From Xanthobacteraceae bacterium (GTDB lineage Bacteria; Pseudomonadota; Alphaproteobacteria; Rhizobiales; Xanthobacteraceae): DNA of 42,339 nucleotides. The stretch spans positions 1 through 42,339 of the forward strand of contig JARBUD010000035.1 in assembly GCA_029239875.1 (NCBI GenBank). Direction: 5' to 3'. Positions 14,770 to 21,753 of the stretch are shown piece after piece; positions within the stretch are counted from its first letter, which is position 1, and each line of letters begins with the position of its first letter. The position numbers and the translations under genes were made by a program. The notes under the pieces are model-generated. The model was not told where the DNA came from. It did not search any database and worked only from the letters and a program-made list of their open reading frames with translations.

Positions 14770-15144
14770 ATGAAACCCGCCGAACTACAATCCGCCCTCG
14801 CCAAACTCGATCTCTCGCCGGCGGCACTGGCCAAGGTCCTTGGCGTCGACGTCAGGACAACCCGTCGGTGGGCGACGGGTGGCAAGCCAATCCCAGAATC
14901 CGTGGCAGATCAGCTTTATGAGATGGTCCAAGCCGGCGGCGTGCCGGCCAGTCTGATAGAGCGGCGATCCAAGGCAACCGAAGAGACCAACCGCTTCATC
15001 TGGGTGCGGCGGAAGGGCGAGCCGGAATGGACCGTCGCCGAGCATGACCTCGTGCAGGATCAGTACTTCTTACCCGGCCGCGTTGAGCGCTACCTCGCTG
15101 ACGAGCTCGAGCTCGGCCCGGTGATTGAGGCGCCGAAGGGGTGA
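14770..15144 (+). CDS. Helix-turn-helix phage regulator
   Basis: A 124-residue protein. Residues 1-55 form an HTH: LDLSPAALAKVLGVDVRTTR is the two-helix unit, followed by RWATGGKPIPESVADQLYEM, as in small XRE-like proteins acting on phage operators. The remaining 70 residues (WVRRKGEPEWTVAEHDLVQD and onward) are an alpha/beta extension of unknown role. It lies divergent from the small membrane protein at 14717, 52 bp away, and may regulate it. The ribosome site is weak. Confidence 0.8.
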   Translation: MKPAELQSALAKLDLSPAALAKVLGVDVRTTRRWATGGKPIPESVADQLYEMVQAGGVPASLIERRSKATEETNRFIWVRRKGEPEWTVAEHDLVQDQYFLPGRVERYLADELELGPVIEAPKG

Positions 15145-15179
15145 CGGCCCTGCTCGAATGATGCGGGCGTCGAGGGCGG

Positions 15180-15434
15180 TCATGCGGTCTCCCATACGCA
15201 CGGCGTGATCACCGGCTCCAACGCCCCGTCGGCCGCCACCCGCCCGACTACCCATTCCGGCGTGCCATCGTCACGGAGGGCGATGCCCATAATGCGGAGC
15301 GGCTTGCCGACATCGTCCTGTGCCGCGAACTCGCATACTGGCATCATCTGTAGATACTCGCAGACGGACGGCCGGTTTGCCGCCCATTCATCGATTTCGC
15401 GGCGGACGATCTCCGCTATTTCCCGATCGTCCAT
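15180..15434 (-). CDS. Hypothetical protein downstream of the replication gene
   Basis: An 84-residue acidic protein starting MDDREIAEIVRREIDEWAAN. AGGAGG lies seven bases before the ATG, and the ATG overlaps the stop of the large replication gene (TGATG), so it is co-translated with it. The C-terminal part looks beta-rich (KPLRIMGIALRDDGTPEWVV). Function unknown. Confidence 0.7.
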   Translation of the reverse strand: MDDREIAEIVRREIDEWAANRPSVCEYLQMMPVCEFAAQDDVGKPLRIMGIALRDDGTPEWVVGRVAADGALEPVITPCVWETA

Positions 15435-16957
15435 CACGCGGCCTCCTGCATGGGCGGCGGCTCAAAGCTGCCGTCCGCTTTGAGGAGGAAGGGGCGTCGT
15501 TCCAGTTCGTCCGTGCTTTCGATCTGGCCGACGCCTACGGTTCGGCACAGACTGGCCAGTCTCTTCTGCCCCTCTACCTGCGTCTCGGCGTCTTGCGACT
15601 CGAAGATTATCTCAAGCCGCCCTTCCGGGGCACCGGACTGGTCCGCGAGTTCGAACCAAGCGCGGGATTCCGGACCAGCCTTGATGACGTCGCTGTTCAC
15701 GATTTCCACCACCCGGTCGGGGAGCTTCTCCCGCATAGCACCCACGACCCGGCCGTCGGCGATCTCGAGGCGCACCCGCGCGCCGGTCCACTGCGTGGAG
15801 TCGGTGCCAAGCGCATCCCGCAAGCGTTGGAAGACGTCATCGTCGGTGGCAGGCCCGCTGACGTCGAGCACATGTAGAACGTGCTCCTGCCGCCCCGACA
15901 AGCCATCCAGGACGAGGCGGAGTTTCAGGTCGGCGAACGGACTGCCGATCTCCGCCACCTCGAGGATGCGCAGCACCTCAGATAGCGCTCCCCGCTTCGG
16001 CTTGGCGCCCGCAACCGGCTTGTCCGTCTTGATCTGCTTAGGCTGATATGCCGTAGGCGGCGAGCACTCGTACTCCTCCCGCTCGATCCACTTCGCGAGG
16101 CTGAAGCGGGGAGCGTCAGCCTTGCCTTGCGCCGCCCACGTATCGCGCCATTCCGTTGCTGCGGCGACCATGATGGCGTGAAGCTCGCCACCCGGCGCCA
16201 GCAGCACATAGGCCTTACGTGCCTCTGCCCTGCCGCGTCGGTAGCCGTACGCGCGCCATAGCTCATCGAAGCCGCCATTGGCCGCGAGCTCTTCCTCTCC
16301 CGCCGATCCCGGCGACCGCGGGGCTTCAGCCCCCGCGGCGTCCGGCGCCGAAGGCGCGGCGGGTTCAATCTGTCTATCAGTAACCGGGTCCACTATCGTG
16401 GCCCGGTCTTGTAGACAGGTCTTTGTCCCAGCAGGTGGGACGCTAATTTCGTTTGTGTCCCGCAACTGCTGGGACGCTAAATTTTCTAGCGTCCCAATAG
16501 AGTGGGACGCTATGGAATCGCCGTTTGTGTCCCGCAGCTGCTGGGACGCTACGGCCGGAAAGAGACCGCCAGCGGCGGTGGCCAGGACGTCAAACACCGG
16601 CACATATCGGGACGAGCTCCGCCCCCGGCCGGCGAAGGTGCGCACGATCCAGCCGGTCTCGACGAGAAGGACGACGGCGCGCTGCGTCGCCGATCGCGAC
16701 AGATCCCGAGAGCCCCTTGGGCTGCGGGATCGGATGGCCCTCACGATATGCCGCACGGACGCCAGGGCATCGCCGTGCTCGTCGTGGTACCAGCCGACGA
16801 TGAAGCGGTACACGAAGCGCGAATTCTCGGTCTGGCGCTGATCGAAATCGATCAGCTCATAGAGCTTGGCCCGCGCCACAGGTCCCGTCGGCTTGGTCAC
16901 GTTCATCGTCCAGTAGGCGAGCGAGAGCGACTTGGATTCAGGCGACGGCTGCGACAT
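15434..16957 (-). CDS. Probable replication initiator (lambda O-like organisation)
   Basis: A 507-residue protein. The first 130 residues form a winged-helix region (RAKLYELIDFDQRQTENSRF, then HIVRAIRSRSPRGSRDLSRS and VVLLVETGWIVRTF), resembling phage replication-protein N termini. Residues about 130-180 are low complexity and contain the peptide ASQQLRDTN twice, encoded by an iteron-like DNA cluster. The C-terminal 330 residues include a helical part (ELWRAYGYRRGRAEARKAYV) and an uncharacterised alpha/beta part. Lambda O likewise has its origin inside its own gene. GAGG lies upstream of ATG 16957, which overlaps the preceding gene. The initiator role is inferred; no primase or helicase motif is seen. 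Confidence 0.6.
   Translation of the reverse strand: MSQPSPESKSLSLAYWTMNVTKPTGPVARAKLYELIDFDQRQTENSRFVYRFIVGWYHDEHGDALASVRHIVRAIRSRSPRGSRDLSRSATQRAVVLLVETGWIVRTFAGRGRSSSRYVPVFDVLATAAGGLFPAVASQQLRDTNGDSIASHSIGTLENLASQQLRDTNEISVPPAGTKTCLQDRATIVDPVTDRQIEPAAPSAPDAAGAEAPRSPGSAGEEELAANGGFDELWRAYGYRRGRAEARKAYVLLAPGGELHAIMVAAATEWRDTWAAQGKADAPRFSLAKWIEREEYECSPPTAYQPKQIKTDKPVAGAKPKRGALSEVLRILEVAEIGSPFADLKLRLVLDGLSGRQEHVLHVLDVSGPATDDDVFQRLRDALGTDSTQWTGARVRLEIADGRVVGAMREKLPDRVVEIVNSDVIKAGPESRAWFELADQSGAPEGRLEIIFESQDAETQVEGQKRLASLCRTVGVGQIESTDELERRPFLLKADGSFEPPPMQEAA
16425..16551. repeat. Iteron-like cluster inside the replication gene (candidate origin)
   Basis: GGGACGCTA occurs four times in one direction (16437, 16471, 16504, 16543) at spacings of 34, 33 and 39 bp, close to whole helical turns, and once inverted (TAGCGTCCC at 16487). 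Each direct copy is the right half of a palindrome whose left half is GTCCC. The unit at 16487-16512 is a perfect 10-bp inverted repeat with a 6-bp spacer. A short A/T-rich patch (AAATTTTCT) lies within. Regular spacing and palindromes argue for a protein-binding array rather than chance. Confidence 0.75.
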
Positions 16958-17168
16958 GGGCGACTGCCTCGGTAGCGAGTTGATCCGCGACGGCGGGAGG
17001 GAAGGTGACGGCGGCACCACCAAAGTGTTGCGGCCCGTAGACGCGCCAGCCGGAGCGCCCGCGCGAGAGCTTCAGGTCATAAACGCGGACGCCGTTGTCG
17101 AGCTCTGCGTCGAAGCGCGCGACGACGTTTCCACCCGGCGGTGCCGGGCGGATGGAGAGGATTTTCAT
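16938..17168 (-). CDS. Hypothetical protein upstream of the replication gene
   Basis: A 76-residue alpha/beta protein starting MKILSIRPAPPGGNVVARFD. The order of strands (KILSIRP, VVARFDAEL, VRVYDLKLSRG, GWRVYGP) followed by a C-terminal helix is reminiscent of SpoVG-type nucleic-acid-binding proteins, but the similarity is only in layout. It overlaps the start of the replication gene by 20 bp and is presumably in the same early operon. Confidence 0.7.
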   Translation of the reverse strand: MKILSIRPAPPGGNVVARFDAELDNGVRVYDLKLSRGRSGWRVYGPQHFGGAAVTFPPAVADQLATEAVAHVAAVA

Positions 17169-17256
17169 GGGGATCCCCGAATTGGGGGGTGGATGTGCCT
17201 CGCGGGGCGAGCGTCGCCGGCGCTAGGGCCGGCTGGTAGGTCTAGGCGGAAGCCAG

Positions 17257-17550
17257 TTAGCGCTGGCGGTCCGTCTCGGTAGCGTACGGTACTCTCGCAG
17301 ACACCTTGGAGCGGACGGCCCGCTCTTCGGAAGGTTCAAGGTTGAGTTGGCCGAGCGCCCATTCGACGTTATTCCAGAATGAGATGCGGTGGTTGACCGG
17401 CATGGTTTCCCTCACCGTGCCGAGCTGCATGATTAAACGTTGGCGGGGTTTACCGCCCTGGCGCTCGCACTCGACCAGTCGGCACACCAGAAGATCCCCA
17501 AGGTGCTGCCGCGTGGCGCGGTGACGACGCTCCCATCTTACGTAGGCCAT
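17257..17550 (-). CDS. Hypothetical basic protein
   Basis: A 97-residue protein starting MAYVRWERRHRATRQHLGDL. It is strongly basic (many Arg), with KPRQRLIMQLGTVRE in the middle and a helical end. It lies between the AlpA-like gene and the replication operon. Nucleic-acid binding would fit the charge, but no family is recognised. An earlier in-frame Met exists 15 bp upstream; neither start has a good site. Confidence 0.65.
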   Translation of the reverse strand: MAYVRWERRHRATRQHLGDLLVCRLVECERQGGKPRQRLIMQLGTVRETMPVNHRISFWNNVEWALGQLNLEPSEERAVRSKVSARVPYATETDRQR

Positions 17551-17602
17551 GTGAGTAGTGCCCACAGTTTGGCCAAATTGGCGTTTTTGGGGTCACTACC
17601 CA

Positions 17603-17818
17603 TCACGCCACGCCCTTCATATCGCGACCATTGTCGTTGGCGGGCGCCCAGGTGGACGTGCGGACTTGCGCCGCGACAAACGTGTCGAGGTCTTCCTCAC
17701 GATAGAGCACGCTCGTTCCTAGTTTCACGAAACGCGGGCCGGTGCCGTAGCAGCGCCACTTATTCAACGTCGAAATGCTAAGTCCCAGCCGTTCGGCCGC
17801 GTCCTTCACCTTCAACAT
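17603..17818 (-). CDS. AlpA-like / excisionase-type HTH regulator
   Basis: A 71-residue protein starting MLKVKDAAERLGLSISTLNK, then WRCYGTGPRFVKLGTSVLYR and EEDLDTFVAA. This is the classic helix-turn-helix_17/AlpA pattern: LxxKDAAERLGLSxSTLxKWR, G-GPxFVKLGxxVxYR, DLDxF. AlpA-type proteins in satellites and phages switch on excision or early genes, and many are the recombination directionality factor next to the integrase. GGAGG stands five bases before ATG 17818, and the integrase stop lies 110 bp downstream of nothing but this gene's promoter region. It is the best candidate excisionase of the element. Confidence 0.85.
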   Translation of the reverse strand: MLKVKDAAERLGLSISTLNKWRCYGTGPRFVKLGTSVLYREEDLDTFVAAQVRTSTWAPANDNGRDMKGVA

Positions 17819-17927
17819 TCTCGCCTCCATCGCCGCGCCATCGCAGCGTCTGCAGGGCAAGTAGTGAAATCCGCGAAAAACGCCGGGAAAATCTGGATAA
17901 GTCCCGAGCAGTGCACAGCCTTAGTAT

Positions 17928-19196
17928 TTAGTTACCGTTCATGGCGTCGGCGATCCGTCCAGCAATGACATCTGCCGCGGCACGCACCGGATCGACCTGC
18001 AGGTGGCTATAACGGGCCGTGGTCGCCGGGTCGGCATGGCCGAGCAAGCCGCCGATGACCGGCAGGGACATGCCGCTGGCAGCGCCGACCGAAGCGAAGG
18101 TGTGACGCAAATCGTGGAGCCGAACCCCGACCAGCCCGGCGCGCCCGCTGATAGCGGCCCAAGGTTTCTTTAAATCCGCCCTAGGCCTCTCGTCTTTGGT
18201 GCCTGCCGATGCAGACGCAATCACGTAGATGCCCACTTGGGGCAGGGCGGTCAGCACCTCCTGCGCCGCCCCGGATAGGACGACGGCCTTTCGCCCTGTC
18301 TTCGAGTCCGGCAAGAACAACATGCCTCGCTCGGCGTCGTACTCGCTCCACCTCAGGTGCAATATCTCGCGTAGCCGACAGCCGGTCAGCGTCAGCAGCC
18401 GGATCGCCCCGGTGACGTGCGGCGAGAAGATGGTGCGCCGGCTTTCTGGCCTGGGGGCATGCTTCGCCCTGGGGCCGTCCTCGTCAACGTCGTACGGCAG
18501 GCCGATCGTTTCCGCCTCGCGCAGGGCAGCACCGAGGCGAGCCATCTCATCGGCAGTCAGATAACGCTCGCGGCCTTCCTCCTCAAAGCGTTCCACTCCT
18601 GCCGCTGGGTTGAAGCCATCGGCCACAAAGCCATTCCTGCCGGCCCAGCCATAGGCGGCCGACAAGATGGCCAAGGCGCGGTTAGCGACGAACCTGCCAC
18701 CGCCCTTCTCCTTAGCGGCGATGGCGCCGTGCATCCTCGTGACGTCGGCGCGCTGGAGGAGGTTCACCTTCTTGGAACCGACGGCAGGTTTGATGTGCAG
18801 CCTTGCGGTGCGCTCATAGAATTCAGCACTCGCCGCTTTCCGCTTCGCCTCGACGTGGCGCTCGATGAACAGGTCGAGCAGGTCCGACACCGTCATCGCC
18901 TCCCGCTCGGCGCTGCGGTCCGACGCGGGGTCCTTTCCGAGCGCGACGGACGCCAACAGCTTCTCTGCCGCCTCGCGCGCCTGCTCTGGCGTGAGAGCAT
19001 CGCCGCCGACTTTCAATCGCTTCTTGGCGACACCGCGTCCACCGGCGCCGGGCCGATATTCAACAATCCACGAACGCGCGCCGCTCGGCATGATCTTGAG
19101 GCCGAACCCCTTCAGGTCCGTGTCGTAATAGGTTACCGGTTTGGCGGTCGGTTGCAGGCCGGAGACGCTCCGGCGGGTGATCTTCAGCGTCGGCAT
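17928..19196 (-). CDS. Tyrosine recombinase / integrase (DUF4102-type N terminus)
   Basis: A 422-residue integrase. Residues 1-90 are the arm-binding DUF4102 domain (TYYDTDLKGFGLKIMPSGAR), about 105-205 the SAM-like core-binding domain, and about 240-415 the catalytic domain. The catalytic set is visible: Arg in TGCRLREILHLRW, His-x-x-Arg in LHDLRHTFAS, and the nucleophile Tyr in TTARYSHLQ. I chose ATG 19196, preceded by GAGGG; the frame is open to 19283, but that stretch holds the 11-bp repeats. It lies just inside the right att site and should drive integration into and excision from tRNA-Lys. All catalytic residues are present, so it may be active. Confidence 0.96.
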   Translation of the reverse strand: MPTLKITRRSVSGLQPTAKPVTYYDTDLKGFGLKIMPSGARSWIVEYRPGAGGRGVAKKRLKVGGDALTPEQAREAAEKLLASVALGKDPASDRSAEREAMTVSDLLDLFIERHVEAKRKAASAEFYERTARLHIKPAVGSKKVNLLQRADVTRMHGAIAAKEKGGGRFVANRALAILSAAYGWAGRNGFVADGFNPAAGVERFEEEGRERYLTADEMARLGAALREAETIGLPYDVDEDGPRAKHAPRPESRRTIFSPHVTGAIRLLTLTGCRLREILHLRWSEYDAERGMLFLPDSKTGRKAVVLSGAAQEVLTALPQVGIYVIASASAGTKDERPRADLKKPWAAISGRAGLVGVRLHDLRHTFASVGAASGMSLPVIGGLLGHADPATTARYSHLQVDPVRAAADVIAGRIADAMNGN

Positions 19197-19218
19197 CAGG
19201 CCCTCGTGACTTCCTATC

Positions 19219-19240
19219 GAGTCGCCACCGAGTCGCCACC
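19219..19240. repeat. Right tandem copies of the 11-bp motif, probable integrase arm sites
   Basis: GAGTCGCCACC occurs twice in tandem, 23 bp upstream of the integrase start and 130 bp from the right att core. The left end carries the same motif with A in place of G at the third base. Lying upstream of the integrase gene, these sites could also let integrase control its own transcription. Confidence 0.65.
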
Positions 19241-19369
19241 GTGAAGGATATCGGCCGGAAACGGGAGGAAACGACCCAGCCACGAGAATAGCCGGAAATG
19301 CCGCATATACAAGGGTTTGAAGTGGTTGCGCGGAAAGCTAGTCGCATGCTAGGAAAGCAGCGAACCGAA

Positions 19370-19416
19370 ACTTTTAATCATGGGGTCCTGGGTTCGAGTC
19401 CCAGCGGGCTCACCAC
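19370..19416 (+). repeat. Right attachment site (duplicated tRNA-Lys 3' end)
   Basis: These 47 bases are identical to 1058-1104. Upstream sequence does not continue the tRNA (no D arm or acceptor 5' strand), so this is a non-functional tRNA fragment and not a second tRNA gene. It marks the right junction of the element; chromosome resumes after it. Confidence 0.9.
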
Positions 19417-19438
19417 TTTCCGGGATGGAGTCGATGGT

Positions 19439-19654
19439 CTAGCCGCGCCGCGGACGATATTCGCGCAAGGCGTTCGACAATATGCCTTCGGCAAGGCCGA
19501 CATGTCCCTTGCGCAAGGTCTCCAATGCGCTCTCCGCCGCCGCACGAAGATAATCGTCTTCCGTCGCCTTGGACGGTGCAAAACGATTCTGACCTTCAAA
19601 TCTGGCCATCAGACCCAGCATGACGGCGATGAAGGCGCCTTTCAGCTCCAACAC
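19439..19654 (-). CDS. Small hypothetical protein
   Basis: A 71-residue protein beginning with GTG at 19654 (MLELKGAFIAVMLGLMARFE), with GGAG eight bases upstream. It is helical, ending ALREYRPRRG. It stops 23 bp from the right att site, so this is the first chromosomal gene beyond the element. Function unknown. Confidence 0.55.
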   Translation of the reverse strand: MLELKGAFIAVMLGLMARFEGQNRFAPSKATEDDYLRAAAESALETLRKGHVGLAEGILSNALREYRPRRG

Positions 19655-19763
19655 GACTCATCTCCGCGATAATTCTATTTTAATTATATTCACGTTCGCG
19701 CCGGAGCGTGTCGAGTCTCAATTTGCCCGCGCCGGCTAATGAGCGACGTCGCGGCTCGCCCCG

Positions 19764-19802
19764 TAAAAGAAGAGACCGCCCGCCCGGGGAAGCGCGGACG
19801 GC
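19764..19802 (-). terminator. Probable terminator after the Gly/Ser-rich secreted protein gene
   Basis: Read on the minus strand, CCGTCCG and CGGGCGG pair with one G-U pair and are followed by TCTCTTCTTTT. It lies about 20 bp past the stop at 19821. Confidence 0.5.
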
Positions 19803-19820
19803 AGTGCAGCGGCTGCTGCG

Positions 19821-20090
19821 TCAGCAGGTGATCTGGCCGCTCGGGCACTCCGACTTGGTCGTGCCCTTGGCGCCGGACTTGTCGTTCGTGGCGCCGCCGC
19901 CGGGCTGCGAGGGAGTGGCCCCGCCGCCGGACACGCCGGAATTGCCGTCGGCGCCGCCCATATTGCCGGAGCCTGACGATCCGGTGACACCGGTGCCGCC
20001 GGAGCCCGAGCCGGTTTGGGCGAGCGCCGGGCCGCCGAGCGCGAGGAGTGCCGCCAGGGCGGCGATGGAAACTAACTTGGCGTAATTCAT
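19821..20090 (-). CDS. Small secreted Gly/Ser-rich protein
   Basis: An 89-residue protein with a signal peptide (MNYAKLVSIAALAALLALGG, cleavage at ALA-QT). The mature chain is low complexity, rich in Gly, Ser and Thr, and ends KSECPSGQITC with two cysteines that may form a disulfide. GGAGG lies about seven bases before the ATG. Similar small exported proteins occur widely in Hyphomicrobiales without known function. A probable terminator follows. Confidence 0.75.
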   Translation of the reverse strand: MNYAKLVSIAALAALLALGGPALAQTGSGSGGTGVTGSSGSGNMGGADGNSGVSGGGATPSQPGGGATNDKSGAKGTTKSECPSGQITC

Positions 20091-20293
20091 GAGGGTTCCT
20101 CCGTGATTGCGGGGACAACCTCAGTGCTCCACCCTTGTTCTGTCCAATTTCGTCACTAAATTCGAGATATATACTTCCCTACCGGAAAATAACGTCTTCC
20201 GTATTATAATGCCGACCAGTAACGGTGCGGTTGACCCTTGCGGCATCTCCACTAGAATCGAGGCGCGGAAGGTCGGGCCCGGGAGGTCTCGCA

Positions 20294-20377
20294 ATGGGGG
20301 AAGGATCGCTTCTGTTCAAGGCGGCGCTGCTCGTCTTCGTCGCCTTCCTTGTGCTCTTCGTCTTTCGCGTCGTCTGA
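20294..20377 (+). CDS. 27-residue single-helix membrane peptide
   Basis: The short frame reads MGEGSLLFKAALLVFVAFLV and continues LFVFRVV to TGA. GGGAGG lies seven bases before the ATG, a near-ideal site. Residues 6-26 form one membrane helix flanked by Lys9 and Arg25. It stands alone between two minus-strand genes. Small one-helix proteins of this type often modulate a larger membrane complex; no partner is evident. Confidence 0.55.
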   Translation: MGEGSLLFKAALLVFVAFLVLFVFRVV

Positions 20378-20407
20378 CGGTGTGACGGCCGGAGCTGCGA
20401 CCGCAGC

Positions 20408-21028
20408 TTACTTGCCGGTCATGCTTTCCAGCCGCGTGATGACTTCCTGGTGGAACGGTTCCATCGCATCGATGGTGGTGTGGTCGATGCCGGGCTGCCC
20501 GGAGAGGTCGACGTTTTCGAGGTCGCCCGTATAGCCCGGCACCGCGCTCACCGGCACGCCGAAGCCGTCCTGCGCCCAGAAATTGATGAACACGGCGACG
20601 TTTGAAGGCACCTGCCCCGGATCCGTGGCGTCGAAGGTGACGCCGAGGTCGACCGGGATGTTCTGCTGCTGGATGCTCGTCGCCACCGAGATCACCGCAT
20701 TGGCGCCGAGCGAATGGCCGATCAGCACCACCGGACCGGTGTGGCCCTGCTGGGCGCGCTGGTTGATCAGGTCGATCACCTTCTGCGCCTCGTCCCAGCC
20801 ATAGATCTCCGATTGATAGCCCTGCGCGACCAGATCCTTCATCAGCTGGTCGAGGCCGAGCGAGAACACGCCGAACAGGCCGCGGATCAGATAGACATGG
20901 GTGTCCGCGCGTGTGGGCAGGGCAGGGGTAGGACGGCCATGCAGCGGCCGGTGTGCCGTGTTGGCGAGGGCCGAGCCGGCGGGGAAGAGCAGAAGCGAGA
21001 GCACGAACAGGCGGCGCGGCAGTTTCAT
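20408..21028 (-). CDS. Exported alpha/beta hydrolase
   Basis: A 206-residue protein with a signal peptide (MKLPRRLFVLSLLLFPAGSALA). The alpha/beta hydrolase elbow is GHSLG (in VVLIGHSLGANAVISVATS), giving the nucleophile Ser near residue 106; TFDATDPG is the likely acid region, and His in GIDHTTIDA or PFHQEV can complete the triad. Lipases, esterases and thioesterases share this layout. The protein is short for a secreted lipase and lacks a lid. The substrate is unknown. Confidence 0.8.
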   Translation of the reverse strand: MKLPRRLFVLSLLLFPAGSALANTAHRPLHGRPTPALPTRADTHVYLIRGLFGVFSLGLDQLMKDLVAQGYQSEIYGWDEAQKVIDLINQRAQQGHTGPVVLIGHSLGANAVISVATSIQQQNIPVDLGVTFDATDPGQVPSNVAVFINFWAQDGFGVPVSAVPGYTGDLENVDLSGQPGIDHTTIDAMEPFHQEVITRLESMTGK

Positions 21029-21147
21029 TCTCTTCCCCCGAGGCGTAACACGACCGCCATCTGCGCGGCTTCGTCCGCTTTATCCATGGCCGACATGCCG
21101 GTATCAAGACGCCGCAGCACGGCCGTGCCCCAACCGCGAGGATACGC

Positions 21148-21441
21148 ATGCCCGCCACCAGCGCCCTTGTCCCGACTGCCCATGCCAGCCGCTATCTGCA
21201 GCAGCTCTGCAAGCACTGGGCGCACAAGCTGGAGGTCTCCTTCACGCCCGAGCACGGCGAGGTGAAGCTGCCCGACGGCGCGGTCGCGACCATGGACGCG
21301 CAGCCGGAGATGCTCGCGGTGCGCATCGAGGCGGGCGATGCCGAGACGCTGGAGCGGATGAAGGACGTGGTGGCGCGCCATCTCGACCGCTTCGCCTTCC
21401 GCGAGGCGCCGCTGCCCTTCGACTGGAAGGATGCGGCCTAG
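21148..21441 (+). CDS. DUF2218 domain protein
   Basis: A 97-residue protein with GAGGA five to six bases before the ATG. The sequence HASRYLQQLCKHWAHKLEVS, followed by GEVKLPDGAVATM, LAVRIEAGDAETLERMKDVV and HLDRFAFRE, is the full-length DUF2218 pattern. The family is linked to iron or siderophore genes in some bacteria, but its role is not established. The stop overlaps that of the convergent tusA-like gene by four bases. Confidence 0.9.
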   Translation: MPATSALVPTAHASRYLQQLCKHWAHKLEVSFTPEHGEVKLPDGAVATMDAQPEMLAVRIEAGDAETLERMKDVVARHLDRFAFREAPLPFDWKDAA

Positions 21442-21677
21442 CCGGCCTTGCGCAGGCGGAAGACCAGCACGTCGCCCTCCGTCTCCTGCCCGTCGAGCAG
21501 ATGGCCGTCCTGCCGCACCATGTGGGGAATGTCGATCACCGCCATCGGGTCGGTGCACTCGACGATGATGGCCGCGCCCGGCGCGGCGCGCTCCAGCGCC
21601 CGGCGGGCATGCAGCGCCGGCAGGGGGCATTTCAGCCCTCTCAGGTCGAGCCGCAGCGGCACGGTGCGTTCATCCAT
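21438..21677 (-). CDS. TusA-family sulfur carrier protein
   Basis: A 79-residue protein with the TusA signature LDLRGLKCPLPALHARRAL, in which the Cys of CPxP carries persulfide sulfur. The rest (IIVECTDPMAVIDIPHMVRQ, then VLVFRLRKAG) completes the two-layer fold. TusA relays sulfur for tRNA thiolation and for molybdenum cofactor. It lies divergent from mobB, which makes a molybdenum-cofactor role plausible. Several TusA paralogues are usual, so the specific role is open. Confidence 0.9.
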   Translation of the reverse strand: MDERTVPLRLDLRGLKCPLPALHARRALERAAPGAAIIVECTDPMAVIDIPHMVRQDGHLLDGQETEGDVLVFRLRKAG

Positions 21678-21753
21678 CGGACAACTCCTCGCCTTCGCGT
21701 AGGATGAAGCCGGCCGGCGGGCAAGTGCCGGGAGTTAGGTGAGGGAGACGAAG

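Larger units (their letters stand above)
1058..19416. mobile_element. Integrated element at tRNA-Lys, phage-satellite-like or reduced prophage (about 18.3 kb)
   Basis: A 47-bp perfect direct repeat of the tRNA-Lys 3' end (1058-1104 and 19370-19416) brackets a tyrosine integrase gene, an AlpA-like regulator, a replication-initiator-like gene, several small HTH proteins, a ClpP-like protease, a DUF2793 tail-fibre-like protein and accessory cargo. Gene density, short overlapping genes and the mosaic of strands are phage-like. I found no terminase, portal, major capsid, tape measure, holin or endolysin. That makes a helper-dependent satellite or a decayed prophage more likely than a complete phage. 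The integrase sits at the end away from the intact tRNA. Confidence 0.9.

Noticed and set aside
16425..16551. CRISPR array
   Set aside because: The repeats are short palindromes inside a coding sequence, without constant-length spacers and without cas genes.
19370..19416. Second tRNA-Lys
   Set aside because: Only the 3' part is present; there is no D arm or acceptor partner, so it is the right att site.
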